DNA of 64,000 nt from Candidatus Cohnella colombiensis (lineage in GTDB: Bacteria > Bacillota > Bacilli > Paenibacillales > Paenibacillaceae): the NCBI GenBank assembly GCA_029203125.1, contig CP119317.1:2418001-2482000 (forward strand), read 5' to 3'. A model generated the notes under the pieces. That model did not search any database. It was not told the origin of the DNA and saw nothing but the letters and a program-made list of their open reading frames with translations. Below, in pieces: positions 1 to 8,065 of the stretch. The number at the start of each line of letters is the position of its first letter. Positions within the stretch are counted from its first letter, which is position 1. The translations under genes were made by a program, and so were the position numbers.

Positions 1-836
1 TCAGCGATTACCTTCAACGCAACATCATGCTCTTCTTTTGTTTTATAGGTAACATTAGCAATGTTGCTAGCGTGTTCAATCATCGGCATAAACAAGTCTG
101 TATCGAAGTTAGAGTCCACGTCTTGAACAATCGAAGCAAACCGTTCCAAGCCTGCGCCTGTATCGATGTTCTTATTCGGAAGCGGTGTGTAGCTGCCATC
201 TTTGTTATGGTTGAACTGTGAGAATACAAGGTTCCATACTTCTAAGAAGCGTTCATTTTCCCCACCTGTTGTACAATCAGGATCCGACAAATCTCCATAC
301 TTGTCACCACGATCATAGAAAATTTCTGTACAAGGTCCGCATGGTCCTTCGCCAATGTCCCAGAAGTTTTCTTCGAGCTTTACGATACGCTCAGCAGGGA
401 GACCGATCTTTTCATTCCAGTAACGATACGCCTCTTCATCCTCAGGATATACTGTAACTGATAACCGCTCAGGATCAAAGCCGATCCACTGCGGTCCAGT
501 AAGAAACTCCCACGCCCAAGTAATTGCTTCTTCCTTGAAGTAATCTCCAATTGAGAAGTTGCCCAGCATCTCAAAAAAAGTATGGTGACGACGAGTTTTA
601 CCGACATTCTCAATGTCGTTCGTACGAATACATTTTTGTGAGTTCGCAATTTTCGGATTAGCAGGAATTTCACGGCCGTCAAAATACGCCTTGAGTGGTG
701 CCATACCCGCATTAATCCAAAGCAGTGAAGGGTCATTATGCGGTACAAGCGGTGCACTTGCCTCAATTTTATGTCCCTTACTTGCGAAAAATTCAAGCCA
801 TTTTGCACGGATTTCAGCAGCTTTCATCGGTTTCAT
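1..836 (-). CDS. alaS: Alanyl-tRNA synthetase, N-terminal part (3' end outside window)
   Basis: Class II synthetase charging tRNA-Ala in the cytoplasm. About 278 N-terminal residues are present, beginning MKPMKAAEIR, with the typical AlaRS core: WINAGMAPLK, RRHHTFFEMLGNFSIGDYF and EIFYDRGDKYG. The reading frame runs off the left edge, so the editing and C-Ala domains are not visible. The ATG at 834-836 is preceded by AAGGAGG (about 847-853). Expression is under the T-box leader and sigma-A type promoter directly upstream. Identification rests on conserved motifs and the Ala-type leader. Confidence 0.97.
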   Translation of the reverse strand, partial: MKPMKAAEIRAKWLEFFASKGHKIEASAPLVPHNDPSLLWINAGMAPLKAYFDGREIPANPKIANSQKCIRTNDIENVGKTRRHHTFFEMLGNFSIGDYFKEEAITWAWEFLTGPQWIGFDPERLSVTVYPEDEEAYRYWNEKIGLPAERIVKLEENFWDIGEGPCGPCTEIFYDRGDKYGDLSDPDCTTGGENERFLEVWNLVFSQFNHNKDGSYTPLPNKNIDTGAGLERFASIVQDVDSNFDTDLFMPMIEHASNIANVTYKTKEEHDVALKVIA

Positions 837-867
837 TGCTAGTGATCCTCCTTAAATTTTGCTTAAA

Positions 868-898
868 AAAAATAAAAAACGCCCCTAAATCAGGGACG
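868..898 (-). terminator. T-box intrinsic terminator
   Basis: On the minus strand CGTCCCT-GATT-TAGGGGCG forms a stem (one G:U) followed by a T-rich run. It competes with the antiterminator containing the 907-920 T-box sequence. Confidence 0.9.
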
Positions 899-1164
899 AA
901 AAACTTCGCGGTACCACCCTGGTTATTGCGTCAATTTCGACGCAATCTCCTCTGATCGGGATAACGGCCCTAGCCGACGGAATTGTCTCCGCACTCCGAA
1001 ACGAGCTTCCTCTACCCTTCGCAATTAAGATTCTCGCAGCCAAGCAGACTTCTGTACCGACGGTTATAACTACTCGGATAGAAGTTTACGTTGGAATCTT
1101 CTCTCTGGCATTGCGGACTGCAGTGTACTTATGTTTCGTCTACGCTTTGTTGCTATTCATCCTA
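868..1164 (-). promoter_or_regulatory. T-box riboswitch of alaS
   Basis: The leader between the promoter and alaS carries the T-box hallmarks on the minus strand: AGAGAGAAG at the base of stem I, a stem I closed by AAGATTC/GAATCTT, and AGGGTGGTACCGCG (907-920), whose UGGU bulge pairs with an ACCA tRNA end, as expected for the A discriminator of tRNA-Ala. A terminator follows at 868-898. A GCT triplet at 1038-1040, just inside the stem I closing helix, is the likely Ala specifier. Uncharged tRNA-Ala should favour antitermination. The specifier position is inferred by eye; the class is secure. Confidence 0.93.
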
Positions 1165-1170
1165 ATTGAA

Positions 1171-1199
1171 ATTATAGTCAACTGCTTTAGGTGCGTCAA
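1171..1199 (-). promoter_or_regulatory. Sigma-A promoter of alaS
   Basis: Minus strand TTGACG (1194-1199), 17-nt spacer, TATAAT (1171-1176): near-consensus. The -35 box overlaps the last codons of the upstream AI-2E permease gene, so alaS has its own promoter despite being in line with that gene. Confidence 0.88.
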
Positions 1200-2266
1200 A
1201 CGGTTTTTCTATGGATATAATACGCTGACAAATGTAACACAATAACTTTCATCGCAGCATAGAACGGAACTGCGAGAATCATCCCTACAATCCCTGCAAG
1301 TTGTCCACCGATTAACAGGACAAGAATGATCGTCAGTGGGTGCATCTTCATCGACCTTCCGACAACCTGTGGACTAATCACATTGCTCTCCAAATTTTGA
1401 CAGATCATATTGACTAGGATGACCAATAGCACCATCTTCCACGATATTGTCGTCGCCATCAACAATGCAGGAAAAGCACCGAAAAACGGACCGAGGTAAG
1501 GAATAATATCGAACAATGCGACAAAGCCCGCCATTAGCAATGGATAGGGCATCCCAATGAAGTAATATCCGATATAGGCCAGTACCCCAATACACATCGA
1601 AACGATAAACTGACCGCGGATGTAGCTACCTAATGCGGCATCGACATCCTTGAGTAAACGGACTGCTCCATTTCTGCGTTCTCTAGGTACAAGCTGCAGA
1701 ACTGCTCGCTCGAACAAGTCCATATCCTTCATCATGTAAAAAGCAAGGAATGGAACGATCATCGCAACGAACAGGACATTGAGCACTGCACCAATATTGT
1801 TAAGAAACGATGCAATCCGTGATTCAACTTGTTTTTCCAAGCTAGCAATCGACTGATCAATACCATCACGAACACTTTCCGGTAGCATATTGTTATTATT
1901 GAATTGGTCGACTGCATTTTGCGCACGCTTCGTAAGTTCAGGCATATGTGTGCTCAGTTCTTCCATCTGTTTCATAAACATAGGTATTACATTCATCAGA
2001 ATTACAGCGCTGATCGCGATGAAAACAACATATATTAATAAAACAGCTGCTGTACGAGGCACTTTACGGTCATGCAATAGATTAACAATCGGATTAAGGA
2101 CATAGGATATGATCATCGCAATGAGGAATGGAGCCAGTACTGCCATCAAAAAATCATAGACAGACAACAACATCGGACGAATGAGCACCAATAAAATCAA
2201 TAGTATGAAGATCAATATTGTATAAATTAGACCGCGAAATAGACGGCTTTGCGTAAACTGCTCCAT
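1196..2266 (-). CDS. AI-2E family transporter (PerM/YrrI-like permease)
   Basis: 356-residue integral membrane protein of the AI-2E exporter / PerM family (formerly UPF0118). Hydrophobic helices cluster at residues 10-75 and again at about 150-180 and 205-345, around a central amphipathic segment with many Gln/Asn and charged residues. The family-typical DIIPYLGPFFGAFPA stretch is present. Family members have been linked to signal export or Na+/H+ antiport; the substrate here is unknown. ATG has AAGGGGGTG upstream. It sits just before alaS, as yrrI does in B. subtilis. Confidence 0.85.
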   Translation of the reverse strand: MEQFTQSRLFRGLIYTILIFILLILLVLIRPMLLSVYDFLMAVLAPFLIAMIISYVLNPIVNLLHDRKVPRTAAVLLIYVVFIAISAVILMNVIPMFMKQMEELSTHMPELTKRAQNAVDQFNNNNMLPESVRDGIDQSIASLEKQVESRIASFLNNIGAVLNVLFVAMIVPFLAFYMMKDMDLFERAVLQLVPRERRNGAVRLLKDVDAALGSYIRGQFIVSMCIGVLAYIGYYFIGMPYPLLMAGFVALFDIIPYLGPFFGAFPALLMATTISWKMVLLVILVNMICQNLESNVISPQVVGRSMKMHPLTIILVLLIGGQLAGIVGMILAVPFYAAMKVIVLHLSAYYIHRKTV

Positions 2267-2375
2267 TCATCCACCCCCTTGCTGCCTGCACTCCCTTCCA
2301 GTATATGTACTTGTCCTTAGCTCTAAACCCAAATTAAGAATCAGAAATGCAACTCATAAGTGTAAAAAGACAAAA

Positions 2376-2413
2376 AAGCACACCTCTTGCGTTAGATACG
2401 CATCGGTGTGCTT
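2376..2413 (-). terminator. Terminator after the zinc-ribbon gene
   Basis: Minus strand AAGCACACC...GGTGTGCTT with an inner GCGT/ACGC stem, followed by TTTTTTG. It ends the cymR-iscS-PRC-zinc-ribbon transcript. Confidence 0.85.
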
Positions 2414-2430
2414 ATGTTTGCTAAATTGAA

Positions 2431-2631
2431 CTAATTCGCATGAAGCTGGTCCAGCACCGGTTCACTGAAAAACAGATCATCTAATGAGCTCAGCGTACCG
2501 TCTTCTTCTACTTGGTATACCGACATCTTCTCACCGTTTACAGTCAGCTCAATGAAACAGCTCCAGCAATAAAATTGATGGGAACCAATCTTTCCAATAT
2601 CCTTGGAACTACAGTTCGGGCATCTCATCAT
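2431..2631 (-). CDS. Small zinc-ribbon protein, function unknown
   Basis: 66 residues. A CPNC pair at residues 4-7 and CWSC at about 22-25 form a probable two-knuckle zinc ribbon. The C-terminal half (EEDGTLSSLDDLF...) is acidic with no recognised domain. ATGATG start with an AGGTGAGG ribosome site. It lies 32 bp after the PRC-barrel gene and before a terminator, so it is the last gene of the cymR operon. I do not recognise a specific function. Confidence 0.75.
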   Translation of the reverse strand: MMRCPNCSSKDIGKIGSHQFYCWSCFIELTVNGEKMSVYQVEEDGTLSSLDDLFFSEPVLDQLHAN

Positions 2632-2663
2632 ACGTCCTCACCTATCACTTTCCATGTATGGTC

Positions 2664-3170
2664 TCACTTGAGTATCCGCTCATAGGAGGCCGGCACTAGG
2701 ATGGCATTCTCACCTAAACGTATGTCCTCAGCCCGCTCCGGCATAAATAGCCTTCGTCGTCCTTCTAACACATCCGAGAGAAAACCGTCCGACAACTCGA
2801 ATCCTATTATTGGTGTACCCTCATTCTCTTTAAAATAAACATCGCTTACTTCACCGAGATGTAGGCCTTCTTTCGTAAAAACTGGCATGTCCTTTATTCG
2901 GATAACACCTGTGTAGTAGGTTCGTAGTAGTTGTTTCAGCTCAAAGGTGTCTAGCTGCGATTCATTGCGAATGATTAACGCATCTTGACCGAAGGCAAAA
3001 ATCTGATCCATAAGTACAACTTTCCTTGCTTTTCTAAACCAGATTCGACAATCTAGCACGATGCCCACTACACTCCAAAATTCGTCGAACCATATGTCTT
3101 TCACTTTTCCTACCCGTTTACCGCTTTCTCGCAGTACAGGTACTCCAAGCAATCGTTGAATTCGGATCAT
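2664..3170 (-). CDS. PRC-barrel domain protein (YrrD-like)
   Basis: 168 residues from the ATG at 3168-3170, chosen because AAGGGG lies 7 nt upstream; an in-frame TTG at 3188 would add six residues without support. Two PRC-barrel-like halves are visible: MIRIQRLLGVPVL...GKVKDIWFD near the N-terminus and RIKDMPVFTKEGLHLGEVSDVYF near the middle. PRC barrels are small beta-barrel adaptors found in RNA processing and photosynthetic proteins; no partner can be deduced. It lies between iscS and the zinc-ribbon gene, as yrrD lies near alaS in Bacillus. Confidence 0.8.
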   Translation of the reverse strand: MIRIQRLLGVPVLRESGKRVGKVKDIWFDEFWSVVGIVLDCRIWFRKARKVVLMDQIFAFGQDALIIRNESQLDTFELKQLLRTYYTGVIRIKDMPVFTKEGLHLGEVSDVYFKENEGTPIIGFELSDGFLSDVLEGRRRLFMPERAEDIRLGENAILVPASYERILK

Positions 3171-3199
3171 TACTGAACCCCTTGCCAAAAGGCCCTATA

Positions 3200-4354
3200 C
3201 TATTTATAACGTAATCTGGCCCAAATGGTTGCAATTATTTGTGTCGCTTTTTCGACTTCTTCTATAGTATTGCCCAATCCGAAGCTAAATCGAACAGCAG
3301 ATACAATAATTTCTGGGGATAATTTCATTGCAGCAAGTACATGCGACGGTTGCAGTGAGCCCGAAGTGCACGCTGACCCGCCTGAAGCGGCAATTCCTTC
3401 GATATCTAGATTCATGAGCATACTCTCGGCAGGTATACCCATAAAGCTTATATTTAAAATATGCGGTAAGCTGTTGTCCGGATTTCCATTAATTCGGAAA
3501 GCGTCTGCACCTATCCGCGCAGTTAATTGCTCAATCATCAGATTGCGAAGCTGCAAAACATGTTGATATCGCATTTCACGCTCAACGATTGCATCCTCAG
3601 CAGCTTTCGCAAACGCAGCAATTGCGCCTACATTTTCTGTGCCTGCTCTTCGCTTGCGCTCCTGGGAGCCGCCAATAATGAGTGGTTCAAGTGGCAAAAT
3701 GCCTTTACGCACGTATAACAGGCCAATTCCCTGAGGTCCATTTAATTTATGAGCTGAGATGCTCAATAAATCGATCGGAAGCTCTCGCATTTGCAGAGAC
3801 ATATAACCAAAAGCTTGTACGGCATCTACGTGCATAAGCGCTTTATATTTTCTCGCCAATTCGCCTATTTGTGCGATCGGCTGTAATGTTCCCATTTCAT
3901 TGTTGCCCGCCATGATGCTTACGATCGCTGTCGAATCATCGATGGCTGCTTCCGCGTCCGAGACAGCAACTTGGCCTAGATCATCCACCGGAAGTATCGT
4001 TAGTTTGAAGCCTTGCGCTTCTAATTGCTTGCAAGTATTTAATACAGCATGATGCTCTATTGCTGTCGTAACGATTCCTGTGCGCCCCTTCAATCGCTGT
4101 GATAATACTGCACCGTATAATGCAGCATTATCACTCTCTGTGCCACTCCCTGTAAAAACAAGCTCCGAAGCAGCACAGCCCAGTAAATCAGCTAAGCGAT
4201 CTCTCGCAGCCGTTACGCGCGCTCTAGCGGCGCGACCATGCTGGTGCAGACTCGAGGGGTTGCCCGGACCGCTATTAACAGCGTCAATATAAACTTGAAT
4301 AGCTGCTTGGCTCATCGGAGTCGTTGCAGCATGGTCGAAGTAAATCGGATTCAC
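3200..4354 (-). CDS. iscS: Cysteine desulfurase (NifS/IscS family, YrvO-like)
   Basis: PLP enzyme that removes sulfur from cysteine as an enzyme persulfide, for tRNA thiolation and Fe-S assembly. The N-terminus IYFDHAATTP is typical. The PLP lysine is in SISAHKLNGPQG (K203 with this start) and the active-site cysteine in GSACTSGS (C329). The GTG start at 4354 was preferred because AAGAAGGTG lies 6 nt before it; a GTG three codons earlier is possible. It directly follows cymR. In Bacillus the persulfide acceptor MnmA is the next gene; here mnmA is divergent but adjacent. Confidence 0.92.
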   Translation of the reverse strand: MNPIYFDHAATTPMSQAAIQVYIDAVNSGPGNPSSLHQHGRAARARVTAARDRLADLLGCAASELVFTGSGTESDNAALYGAVLSQRLKGRTGIVTTAIEHHAVLNTCKQLEAQGFKLTILPVDDLGQVAVSDAEAAIDDSTAIVSIMAGNNEMGTLQPIAQIGELARKYKALMHVDAVQAFGYMSLQMRELPIDLLSISAHKLNGPQGIGLLYVRKGILPLEPLIIGGSQERKRRAGTENVGAIAAFAKAAEDAIVEREMRYQHVLQLRNLMIEQLTARIGADAFRINGNPDNSLPHILNISFMGIPAESMLMNLDIEGIAASGGSACTSGSLQPSHVLAAMKLSPEIIVSAVRFSFGLGNTIEEVEKATQIIATIWARLRYK

Positions 4355-4369
4355 GCCTGACACCTTCTT

Positions 4370-4789
4370 TTAAATGTAAAACATGTAGTTATCAATTTTA
4401 TTTTCACCTTTGAAATGAATCATATCTGAAAGTGTCGTCGAATCAAGCACTGACGCAATGCTATCACGAATACGTAACCATAGATCACGTTTAGCTGGAT
4501 CATCTTCTTCTGTAAAATCAACAGGACTGATTGGTCCTTCAAGAATCCGAATGACATCACCAGCTGTGATCGTTTCCGGTTCCTTAGACAGAATATAACC
4601 GCCATATGCACCTCTGACGCTCTTTACTAATCCCGCGTTACGAAGTGGAGCAATGAGTTGCTCTAAGTAATGCTCTGACAGTGCATTTTTCTCGGCAATG
4701 CTTTTCAGGGAAATCGGTCCTTCTCCAAATTTAGCCGCTAGCTCCATCATAATTGTTAAACCGTAGCGCCCTTTTGTTGATATCTTCAA
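4370..4789 (-). CDS. cymR: Rrf2-family regulator CymR
   Basis: 139 residues, beginning MKISTKGRYGLTIMMELA as in CymR/Rrf2 proteins, with a winged HTH at about 1-80 (LSEHYLEQLIAPLRNAGLV, VRGAYGGYIL). There is no cysteine cluster, so it should not bind Fe-S; in B. subtilis and staphylococci CymR represses cysteine genes with CysK as co-partner. It starts with TTG behind AGCAGGTG. It is the first gene of a leftward operon with iscS and has a good promoter at 4820-4848. Confidence 0.9.
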   Translation of the reverse strand: MKISTKGRYGLTIMMELAAKFGEGPISLKSIAEKNALSEHYLEQLIAPLRNAGLVKSVRGAYGGYILSKEPETITAGDVIRILEGPISPVDFTEEDDPAKRDLWLRIRDSIASVLDSTTLSDMIHFKGENKIDNYMFYI

Positions 4790-4819
4790 AGGAACACCTG
4801 CTTTCTCGCCAATTGGGCA

Positions 4820-4848
4820 ATTTTAGGTTATAATACTTCAATTTCCAA
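4820..4848 (-). promoter_or_regulatory. Promoter of cymR-iscS operon
   Basis: Minus strand TTGGAA (4843-4848), 17-nt spacer, TAAAAT (4820-4825), about 30 bp before the cymR start. It lies in the 240-bp divergent region shared with mnmA. Confidence 0.65.
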
Positions 4849-5033
4849 ATTAAATGGGGTTGTCCAATTAAAGGAGGGTATCCCCATAATATATCTATGT
4901 TATCATATCTAATCCTGTTGTGGACAAAAAAAACCTCTCATATTCACAAATTCCGTGGAGTAAAAGTGAGAAAAGATATAAATTATGATAAAATAAAGTG
5001 GTTTTAACGCAACTCGTTGAGTAAGGAGTGAGA

Positions 5034-6182
5034 ATGATGAGTATTTCTTGGATGGACAAGCCCACATCACAGACACGTGTCGTTGTGGGTATGTCGGGTG
5101 GCGTCGATTCGTCGGTTACGGCGTTACTTCTTAAACAGCAAGGTTACGACGTGATCGGCGTATTTATGAAAAATTGGGATGACACTGATGAATTCGGGGT
5201 GTGCACCGCAGAAGAAGATGCTGAGGATGTACGCCGCGTGTGCGATCAGATTGGAATTCCTTATTATACGGTTAATTTCGAAGCACAATATTATGACAAG
5301 GTATTTGAGTATTTCCTCGAAGAATATCGCCGGGGTCGAACACCGAATCCTGATGTGATGTGTAATCGAGAAATTAAATTTGGGGAGTTTCTGCAAAAGG
5401 CGCTTGACCTAGGTGCAGATGTGATAGCTACAGGACACTATGCTCGGGTGGATTGTGTCGAAGGTGAGTATCGACTGCTTCGCGGTGTTGATAACAACAA
5501 AGACCAGTCTTATTTTCTCCATGCTTTGAACCAATCTCAGCTTGCTCGTGCGATGTTCCCGATCGGTCATCTGCCAAAGCCTGAAGTTCGGAAAATTGCT
5601 GAAGAAGCTGGCTTATATACAGCTAAGAAGAAAGACAGTACTGGTGTCTGCTTTATTGGCGAAAGAAATTTCAAGACGTTTCTAAGTCAATATTTGCCGG
5701 CGAAGCCAGGGAATATGGTTGATTTGGTCACTGGTGAAGTCAAAGGTCGCCATGACGGGCTCATGTACTATACGCTCGGTCAGCGTCAAGGGCTGGGCAT
5801 TGGTGGCTCGGGCAATGGAGAACCTTGGTTTGTTGCAGAGAAAGATTTGGAGCACAACATCCTTTATGTCGTCCAAGGAGATGTGCATACAAGTCTATAC
5901 TCGGTGGGATTAACTGCGACCGGAGTCAATTGGATTAGTCCGCAGGAGACGCGTGAAGCGATCCATTGTACAGCGAAGTTCCGCTATCGCCAGCCAGATC
6001 AAGGGGTTACACTAACTCCGCTTGGTAACGATGAATATCAAGTAACCTTCGATGCGCCTCAGAAGGCGATTACACCTGGGCAAGCCGTCGTATTCTACGA
6101 TGGCGACATCTGTCTCGGTGGTGGTACCATCGACAAAGTACACAAGCTCGCGCCAGTCTCTGGGCTTGAAATGCAAGCTTGA
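5034..6182 (+). CDS. mnmA: tRNA-specific 2-thiouridylase MnmA
   Basis: Adds the 2-thio group at wobble uridine 34 of Lys, Glu and Gln tRNAs, taking sulfur from a cysteine desulfurase. The PP-loop GMSGGVDSS is near the N-terminus. The two catalytic cysteines are in DVMCNRE (C110) and TGVCFIGER (C206). The family motifs ATGHYAR and NNKDQSYFLH are present, as is the C-terminal beta-barrel. Length is normal. AAGGAG at 5023-5028 serves ATG 5034 or the adjacent ATG 5037. It is divergent from cymR-iscS. Confidence 0.95.
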   Translation: MMSISWMDKPTSQTRVVVGMSGGVDSSVTALLLKQQGYDVIGVFMKNWDDTDEFGVCTAEEDAEDVRRVCDQIGIPYYTVNFEAQYYDKVFEYFLEEYRRGRTPNPDVMCNREIKFGEFLQKALDLGADVIATGHYARVDCVEGEYRLLRGVDNNKDQSYFLHALNQSQLARAMFPIGHLPKPEVRKIAEEAGLYTAKKKDSTGVCFIGERNFKTFLSQYLPAKPGNMVDLVTGEVKGRHDGLMYYTLGQRQGLGIGGSGNGEPWFVAEKDLEHNILYVVQGDVHTSLYSVGLTATGVNWISPQETREAIHCTAKFRYRQPDQGVTLTPLGNDEYQVTFDAPQKAITPGQAVVFYDGDICLGGGTIDKVHKLAPVSGLEMQA

Positions 6183-6229
6183 TGTCACTCAACTAAGCTA
6201 GACAACTCATCGTGAGAACTGATGCATTA

Positions 6230-6262
6230 AACCGCAGGTCCAATCGGGCCTGCGGTTTTTTT
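6230..6262 (+). terminator. Terminator of mnmA
   Basis: AACCGCAGG-(TCCAATCGGG)-CCTGCGG followed by seven T. The T run merges directly into the first partial copy of the 51-bp repeat. Confidence 0.85.
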
Positions 6263-6374
6263 CGGACATCTCAGCTCAAAAGTGCCATTAGTGCGACTGT
6301 TACCCGATTTTTTCGGACATCTCTGCTCAAAAGTGCCTTTAGAGCGACTGTTACCCGATTTTTTCGGACATCTC
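6257..6374. repeat. 51-bp in-frame tandem repeats at the end of the nuclease-fold gene
   Basis: Two full 51-bp units (6273-6323 and 6324-6374) differ at only a few positions, plus a 16-bp partial copy at 6257-6272. On the minus strand each unit starts GAGATGTCCGAAAAAATCGG. The unit length is 17 codons, so the units are translated in frame as a repeated RDVRKNRVTVAL-x-ALLS tail. A single A-to-T change turns AGA into the TGA stop at 6271-6273. Each unit contains a small CCGA/TCGG hairpin around an A-rich loop. Confidence 0.9.
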
Positions 6375-7047
6375 TGTCCAAATATTGCCGATACAGTAGC
6401 TTGATCGCTTTATCTGATACTTTAAACGCATGACACCGAGCAGAGCTTCCACCCACTGGAATAATGTATCCATTAGACACTAATGACTTGATTACTTTTC
6501 TACTCGTATCATCTTTAATCTGAAGCCATCCACACACATCCCCAACACGAAAAGGCTCATTCCTATAAAGCCCGCAACGTAACACTTCTCGCTCATAGAC
6601 AGATAATCCGAGCAAGCTTGCCCCGTCTAAGTTTCCGCTCCGACCCATTAGCTCGTATAGGTTCTTTTGGCAGAATTCTGGCTTCTTCTCTAGTTCATCG
6701 CGACTATAGGGGAAGTAACGATACCCGAATACTGCAATCGCCCTGGCCCGTGCCCGCTCAAAAGAAAATCGTTCCCGCGTAACCAATTCTGCATGCGTTA
6801 CAAAGTTATCTTCTTCGAAAATCGTCCCCAATTGCGGATGAAACACGTCTCCATAAATTCTCACTCCCGATAATCTCACCATTTCATGTTCAAGAACAAT
6901 TCCATTCAAAGTTCCAAACACCGGGTAACAGACGACCTCTAACAATCGCTTAGTCCCAGTTAAGTCCCGCTGAAGCATTTCTAATCTTTGCCCACTTGCG
7001 CCACTCATCTGCTCCTCTAGCAACATCTGAAACTGCTGCTCAAACAT
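6271..7047 (-). CDS. PD-(D/E)XK-fold-like protein with C-terminal winged helix; active-site Lys replaced
   Basis: 258 residues from ATG 7047 (AGGGAGGAG and GGGGG upstream); the longer frame overlaps the yebC terminator. It aligns over its length with the 34253-34930 protein. The N-terminal half is a nuclease-fold candidate: GD (D67)...TIFEEDNF, where the paralogue has AD...VIEIKGF. D67 and E78 are kept but D80 replaces the ExK lysine. Residues about 155-230 form a winged helix (YEREVLRCGLY, DVCGWLQI, VIKSLVSNGYI). The last 34 residues are two 17-residue copies encoded by DNA repeats. Cellular role unknown; possibly inactive DNA-binding paralogue. It lies between mnmA (convergent) and yebC. 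Confidence 0.7.
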   Translation of the reverse strand: MFEQQFQMLLEEQMSGASGQRLEMLQRDLTGTKRLLEVVCYPVFGTLNGIVLEHEMVRLSGVRIYGDVFHPQLGTIFEEDNFVTHAELVTRERFSFERARARAIAVFGYRYFPYSRDELEKKPEFCQKNLYELMGRSGNLDGASLLGLSVYEREVLRCGLYRNEPFRVGDVCGWLQIKDDTSRKVIKSLVSNGYIIPVGGSSARCHAFKVSDKAIKLLYRQYLDRDVRKNRVTVALKALLSRDVRKNRVTVALMALLS

Positions 7048-7071
7048 CCCCCTCAACTCCTCCCTGAAAAT

Positions 7072-7112
7072 AAAAAAACGCCGCATGCCCCATAAGGACA
7101 AACGGCGTGTTC
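7072..7112 (-). terminator. Terminator between yebC and the nuclease-fold gene
   Basis: Minus strand AACACGCCG...CGGCGTTTTTTTA. It lies after the yebC stop and immediately before the ribosome site of the next co-directional gene, so it ends yebC and would also attenuate read-through into that gene. Confidence 0.85.
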
Positions 7113-7149
7113 TTCACGCTGTGTGTATTTAAACTTGTGTATCCTATAA

Positions 7150-7896
7150 TTACCCTAAACGGCTCATCTCTTCATCGCTAATTTCGAAGTTGTGATAGAC
7201 GTCCTGCACATCATCGTTATCATCGAAAGCATCCATCATCTTGAGCAGCTTTTCCGCATTCTCGCCTTCTACAGCGACCATATTTTGTGGCAGCCAGCGA
7301 ATGCCCGCGGTCTCAAACCCATAGCCTGACGATTCTAGACTGCCTCTAACTGAAGCAAAGTCACCCGGTGCAGTAATGAATTCAATGCTGCTCTCGTCGA
7401 TGACTACATCTTCAGCACCCGCTTCAAGACCTTCCATCATGACGATTTCTTCATCACGCTCATCATCTTCATCGCGCGAAGTTACTAGCAATCCCTTCTC
7501 ATCGAACATGTAAGCCACACAGCCTGACTCACCTAGATTGCCACCACGTTTACCGAAGATGGAACGAACATCAGCAGCGGTCCGATTCCGATTATCTGTC
7601 AAACATTTTACCATAATCGCCACACCGCCAGGCCCGTATCCCTCATACAAAATTTCCTCGTAATCTACGCTGTCAGCGCCACCTGCCGCCTTCTTGATCG
7701 CTCTCTCGATGTTATCGTTCGGCATTTGTATTGCTCTTGCGCTCGTAATCGCTGTCTTCAGTCCATAGTTCGCCTCTGGATTTGTACCGCCTTTACGAGC
7801 TTGCACATAAATTTCACGCGCTAGCTTAACAAATTGGTTGTTCTTTGCCTGATCGGCTTTACCTTTGCGATCAGCAAATAGTTTGAATTTTGGCAT
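7150..7896 (-). CDS. YebC/PmpR (TACO1) family protein
   Basis: 248 residues; complete YebC-type three-domain protein. The N-terminal FVKLAREIYVQARKGG and NIERAIKKAAGG segments, the central GYGPGGVAIMVKCLTDNRNRTAADVR and the GGNLGESGCVAYMF motif are canonical. Members act as DNA-binding regulators or, as in TACO1 and YebC, aid translation of proline-rich stretches. The acidic stretch DEDDERDEE in the last domain is usual. ATG with GGGGGT upstream. Followed by a terminator, so probably monocistronic. Confidence 0.93.
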   Translation of the reverse strand: MPKFKLFADRKGKADQAKNNQFVKLAREIYVQARKGGTNPEANYGLKTAITSARAIQMPNDNIERAIKKAAGGADSVDYEEILYEGYGPGGVAIMVKCLTDNRNRTAADVRSIFGKRGGNLGESGCVAYMFDEKGLLVTSRDEDDERDEEIVMMEGLEAGAEDVVIDESSIEFITAPGDFASVRGSLESSGYGFETAGIRWLPQNMVAVEGENAEKLLKMMDAFDDNDDVQDVYHNFEISDEEMSRLG

Positions 7897-7999
7897 AACG
7901 GCTTACCCCCGAAATCAGATGTCTGAATTAATATTTTACCACCTAAAAGCGTATATGGTCAAAACAGAATTTGAATCTACTAGCTCTGATCCAAACGAA

Positions 8000-8023
8000 A
8001 GCCCCTAGCATAGGCTAGGGGCT
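8000..8023 (-). terminator. Terminator of the cold-shock gene
   Basis: Perfect inverted repeat AGCCCCTAGC/GCTAGGGGCT with a four-base loop. The T run on the minus side is short (TTTCGTTT). Confidence 0.7.
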
Positions 8024-8065
8024 TCGTGTCGGTGATTATAGTAATAAGTTCTCGTTACACGAGAC

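Noticed and set aside
380..808. 142-residue ORF overlapping alaS
   Set aside because: Off-frame shadow of alaS on the same strand; no recognisable product.
7048..7101. Upstream extension of the first nuclease-fold gene
   Set aside because: The extension is encoded by the yebC terminator hairpin; a strong ribosome site lies before ATG 7047.
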